Shown piece after piece: positions 61,393-64,000 of a stretch of DNA of 64,000 bases. This DNA is from JAGVSR01 sp964589785. GTDB taxonomy: Bacteria; Pseudomonadota; Alphaproteobacteria; Rhizobiales; Hyphomicrobiaceae. The stretch's first letter is position 1; each line of letters starts with the position of its first letter. Both the position numbers and the translations under genes were made by a program. The stretch is from positions 186,001 through 250,000 of the forward strand of contig CAZPUQ010000004.1 of the NCBI GenBank assembly GCA_964589785.1, read 5' to 3'. The notes under the pieces are model-generated. The model did not search any database, was not told the DNA's origin, and saw only the letters and a program-made list of their open reading frames with translations.

Positions 61393-62162
61393 CTGTTCAC
61401 CCGCGCCTGGAGGGGCTGCAGCACGCCGAACTCGACGACCTGGATCACGAGGATGAAGGCGAGAGCGTAGGCGAGGATCGTCGGCACATCGTAGTTGCCG
61501 AAGGCGGCGTGGATCTGGTGGCCGACGCCCGTTGCGTGCCCGCCGAGCGCCTCGACGACGAGAACGATCTTCCAGACCAGCGCCAGGCCCGAGCGCGCGG
61601 CGGCCGCGGCGAAGGGAGCGAGCTGCGGCAGGGTCACGTGGCGCAGCGTTTTCCAGCGTCCGAAGCCGTAGATCGCCGCCATCTCGGAAAGATCGCGCGA
61701 CAACTGGCGCGCGCCCTCGCGCATCTGCACGGCGACGTTGGGAATCTTGTTGATCGCCACGGCGAGGATCGCGGTCAGTTCCGTCGTTCCGAGCCAGACG
61801 TAGGCGAGCGCGATGATGACGAGCGCGGGAAGGTTCAGGAACAGCACGAGCCAGCTATCGAAGAACTGGTCGGCGCGCCGGTAGGAGCCGATGAAGATGC
61901 CGATCACCGTGCCGATGAACATGGCGAGCAGGAAGGCGCAGACGACGCGCACGAGCGTAATGCCCATGTTCGACCACAAGGCGCCCGTCGCCATCTCGTG
62001 GCCGAGCACGTCGAGCACTCTGCCGGGTCCTGGAAGATGCCGGCTGTCGGAAAGATGGGCGATCAGCGCCCACAGCGCGACGAACGTGGCGAGCGAGGCC
62101 GCGGTCCACATCGCCCGTTCTGCGGTGGCACCGGCTCGAGAGGCCCTAAACGCCGGGAGCAT
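61380..62162 (-). CDS. ABC transporter permease (NitT/TauT-like)
   Basis: 260 residues from ATG 62160-62162 (MLPAFRASRAGATAERAMWT), six predicted helices. The cytoplasmic EAA loop is EGARQLSRDLSEMAAIYGFG then RWKTLRHVTLPQLAPFAAAA, and the family fold is BPD_transp_1. AAGG lies 6 nt upstream of the chosen start; a 12-codon longer frame is possible. Overlaps the binding-protein gene by 17 bp. Confidence 0.88.
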   Translation of the reverse strand: MLPAFRASRAGATAERAMWTAASLATFVALWALIAHLSDSRHLPGPGRVLDVLGHEMATGALWSNMGITLVRVVCAFLLAMFIGTVIGIFIGSYRRADQFFDSWLVLFLNLPALVIIALAYVWLGTTELTAILAVAINKIPNVAVQMREGARQLSRDLSEMAAIYGFGRWKTLRHVTLPQLAPFAAAAARSGLALVWKIVLVVEALGGHATGVGHQIHAAFGNYDVPTILAYALAFILVIQVVEFGVLQPLQARVNRWRR

Positions 62163-63150
62163 GGAAAGCCTTGGGATCGAAGCGCGTGCCCTTGCCAACG
62201 AGCTCTTCGTCGCCGCCGGCGACGAGGATCGCCATGATCTTCTCCGCCGACTTCATGTCGGCCTCGCTCCAGTAGCCGCGGATGCCGGCCCGGTAGCCGG
62301 CCCTCAGCGCCGCGAACTCCTTGTCGTTTGCGGCATTCATGATCGGCCTCAGCCGGTCCCAGGCCGCATCGCTCTCGCCCAGCAGCGTGTTGGCCTCGCG
62401 CGCGGCGGCGAGCAGTCCGTTGATGGCCGGCATGAGATCCTTTTCCGCGCTTTCCTTCCAGATGAAGCCGACGAGCGCCGGCTGGGGATCGATGCCGAGC
62501 GCGCTCAAGACGTCCGACATGGAGATGACGCGCCGGAAGCCCTGCGCCTCCAGTCGCGCCGTGAAGGTCCAGAAGTTCAAGACGGCGTCGAGGCGGCCGT
62601 CCTTCAACTGCTCGCTCAGCAGGGGGGCCGCGCCATACTGCGGCGTCACGAGCTCGGCGAGATCGGCGCCGAGCACGTTTTTCGCATGGGCGCGCAGCAG
62701 CAGCCAGCTCTTGTCGGTCGAAGACCCGGCGACGCCGAGCTTCTTGCCCTTGAGATCGGCGAACGTCTTGATCGGACTGTCCTCGGCAACGACGACGGCG
62801 CCGAGCGCACCGGAAAAGGGAGCAAAGCGCACCGCTTCGCCCATCGCGCGCTGGCGCAGCGCCCACGGCCAGTCGGTGACGACGACGTCCGCGCTGCCGC
62901 CGTAGAGGGCGATGGGGCTCGACTGGTTCGACGCCGTCTCGATGATCTCGAGCGTGATGCCGTACTTCGCGTCGAGCTTCTCGGCCTTGATGGTCTCGAG
63001 CAGCCAGGCGAGCGTGCCGAACTTGACGGATGCGACCCGGAGCTTGCGCGCCTCGGCCAGCGCCTCGAAGGGATGGACGGCCCGGCCCAGCAGTTCCGCG
63101 GCCAGCGCGCCCCCACAGGCTGCGACCAGGACGCGACGTGTGATCCTCAT
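62146..63150 (-). CDS. ABC transporter substrate-binding protein (NMT1/TauA-like)
   Basis: 334 residues. The N-terminus MRITRRVLVAACGGALAAEL is a signal with a twin-arginine pair (TRRVLVA), suggesting Tat export. The mature part has RKLRVASVKFGTLAWLLETI, YGGSADVVVTDWPWALRQRA and LKGKKLGVAGSSTDKSWLLL, typical of type II periplasmic binding proteins for nitrate, sulphonates or thiamin precursors. The ligand is unknown; location beside C1-cofactor genes hints at a methylotrophy-linked solute. ATG overlaps the previous stop (ATGA). Confidence 0.87.
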   Translation of the reverse strand: MRITRRVLVAACGGALAAELLGRAVHPFEALAEARKLRVASVKFGTLAWLLETIKAEKLDAKYGITLEIIETASNQSSPIALYGGSADVVVTDWPWALRQRAMGEAVRFAPFSGALGAVVVAEDSPIKTFADLKGKKLGVAGSSTDKSWLLLRAHAKNVLGADLAELVTPQYGAAPLLSEQLKDGRLDAVLNFWTFTARLEAQGFRRVISMSDVLSALGIDPQPALVGFIWKESAEKDLMPAINGLLAAAREANTLLGESDAAWDRLRPIMNAANDKEFAALRAGYRAGIRGYWSEADMKSAEKIMAILVAGGDEELVGKGTRFDPKAFHAPGV

Positions 63151-63716
63151 GGCTTGGCCTCGGAATTCTGATGCGCCGGGGTCTCGGCGGAGAGCCTGTT
63201 CTTCATGAGCCAGCGCACGCCGCGCATCCAGGCCTCGTCGGTGTTGCCCTGGATAACGACATTGCCGGCCCGCTTCAACTGGCCGCTCGCGACATCAATT
63301 TCCATGATGCGCATGTTGAGGAGCGTGTCGGACGCCTTGTCGACGATGCCCGTGTAGAGCACCTCGCCGTTTACCTTCTTCGCCAGATCGATTTCGCAGC
63401 CGTTGCAGTCGACGATCGGGGCGGCCGCCTCGATATCCTTGGCGATCGGCGCCAGATCGACGATCTCGTGCCGGCCGTCGGCCGCCAGGATGGTCTTCAA
63501 TTCGGCATGGATGTCGGCAAGGCGTTGCTGCTCGGCGGGGTTGGGCTTGCTCGGCCCCATGAAGAAGTCTTCCTCCTTCTTCTGCAGCACGAGATCGAAG
63601 GGGAGCACCACTGTCCGGACGCCCGCGGCGACCGCAACCGTGCCCGTCGAACACCACGCCACCAGCGCAGATGTCATGGCCGTGCCCGCCAAGCCCAACA
63701 TGGAAGTCCGTCGCAT
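63147..63716 (-). CDS. DUF3280/DUF2380-like secreted protein
   Basis: 189 residues from ATG 63714-63716 (MRRTSMLGLAGTAMTSALVA), chosen because GGGAGAGG lies just upstream. After the signal peptide come VVLPFDLVLQKKEEDFFMGP, RLADIHAELKTILAADGRHE, VDCNGCEIDLAKKVNGEVLY and GNTDEAWMRGVRWLMKNRLS. The DCNGCE pair of cysteines and the terminal N-T-D-E-x-W match this poorly characterised family, which I associate with methanol-oxidation loci. It heads the transporter operon. Confidence 0.7.
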   Translation of the reverse strand: MRRTSMLGLAGTAMTSALVAWCSTGTVAVAAGVRTVVLPFDLVLQKKEEDFFMGPSKPNPAEQQRLADIHAELKTILAADGRHEIVDLAPIAKDIEAAAPIVDCNGCEIDLAKKVNGEVLYTGIVDKASDTLLNMRIMEIDVASGQLKRAGNVVIQGNTDEAWMRGVRWLMKNRLSAETPAHQNSEAKP

Positions 63717-64000
63717 TGCCTCTCCCTTCATCAGCGTTTCTTTGCGTCGATCCCGACCAACGCTTATGATCCTACCCCGCATGAATTTTTTGCGTCTCGT
63801 CCCCTGAAAGTGGCGAACTTCGGGACATATTTCGAGTGCTTTGCCGGTACCGCGCATTCACACGTCATAACATTCCCGCGAACCCGCCCTCGCCCGACCT
63901 TGACATTTGGCCGAGGCGTGCGATCTCAGTATGGTATAAAGTAACAATTGGAAACGCCAAGTGACGCAGCTCGACCTCTGTTCTTCCCCGCCGCGCGCGG
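63717..64000. other. Upstream region at the right edge
   Basis: 284 bp without a supported gene. It should hold the promoter of the minus-strand operon. A TTGACA at 63900-63905 points to the plus strand, but no -10 lies at proper distance. A plus-strand GTG at 63961 could open a gene running off the window, but only 13 codons are visible. Confidence 0.3.

Noticed and set aside
63961..64000. A plus-strand gene beginning GTG at the right edge
   Set aside because: Only 13 codons are visible and no proper promoter or strong ribosome site precedes it.

Overview
The window is about 64 kb of high-GC DNA, coded mostly on the minus strand, with the gene content and order of an alphaproteobacterium of the Hyphomicrobiales (Rhizobiales). 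The evidence is the rif-str-S10-spc-alpha supercluster followed by degP and rarA, an ATP12-family chaperone, a short-LID adenylate kinase, a phasin and propionyl-CoA carboxylase. A right-hand block of archaeal-type cofactor genes (MfnB, dihydropteroate-synthase-like, DUF447 and AfpA-like proteins) points to a methylotroph using methanofuran- and tetrahydromethanopterin-linked C1 transfer. I cannot name the genus from sequence alone.

Layout. 1-1.2 kb: clpA start, clpS and a phasin. 1.5-9.2 kb: a D,D-carboxypeptidase with a SPOR domain, a DnaJ-domain membrane protein, a VWA protein, putA and panC. 9.2-9.6 kb: two 93-bp direct repeats. 9.6-19.4 kb: pccB, a DUF2750-like protein, a tightly overlapped set (crcB, rluC, two small membrane proteins, a HAD phosphatase, ATP12), an orphan Tae4-type amidase, rarA and degP. 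19.6-54.4 kb: the translation/transcription supercluster. Read on the minus strand it runs tRNA-Gly, tuf copy 2, a YbjQ protein, tRNA-Trp, secE, nusG, rplK, rplA, rplJ, rplL, rpoB, rpoC, rpsL, rpsG, fusA, tuf copy 1, then the S10, spc and alpha ribosomal genes with secY and adk, ending in rpoA, rplQ and a strong terminator. 54.5-56 kb: a haem catalase. 56.2-63.7 kb: one compact minus-strand block joining C1-cofactor biosynthesis genes to an ABC transporter and a DUF3280-like secreted protein.

The most unusual signal is in EF-Tu. Both tuf genes encode the same 402-residue protein, in which the near-universal switch I sequence (normally ending RGITI) is replaced by a longer segment ending TKILTI. 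The G1, G3 and G4 GTPase motifs and the switch I threonine are kept. The two tuf copies are direct repeats about 18 kb apart and I found a single synonymous difference between them. Immediately downstream of copy 2, the last ten tuf codons plus 3' flank are tandemly repeated, with a 26-bp perfect palindrome at the junctions.

Other points worth a look are an orphan type VI-like amidase (Tae4) next to a two-helix membrane protein, an amino-acid-kinase-family gene that is a good MfnE candidate, and a transporter operon fused by gene overlaps to the cofactor genes.
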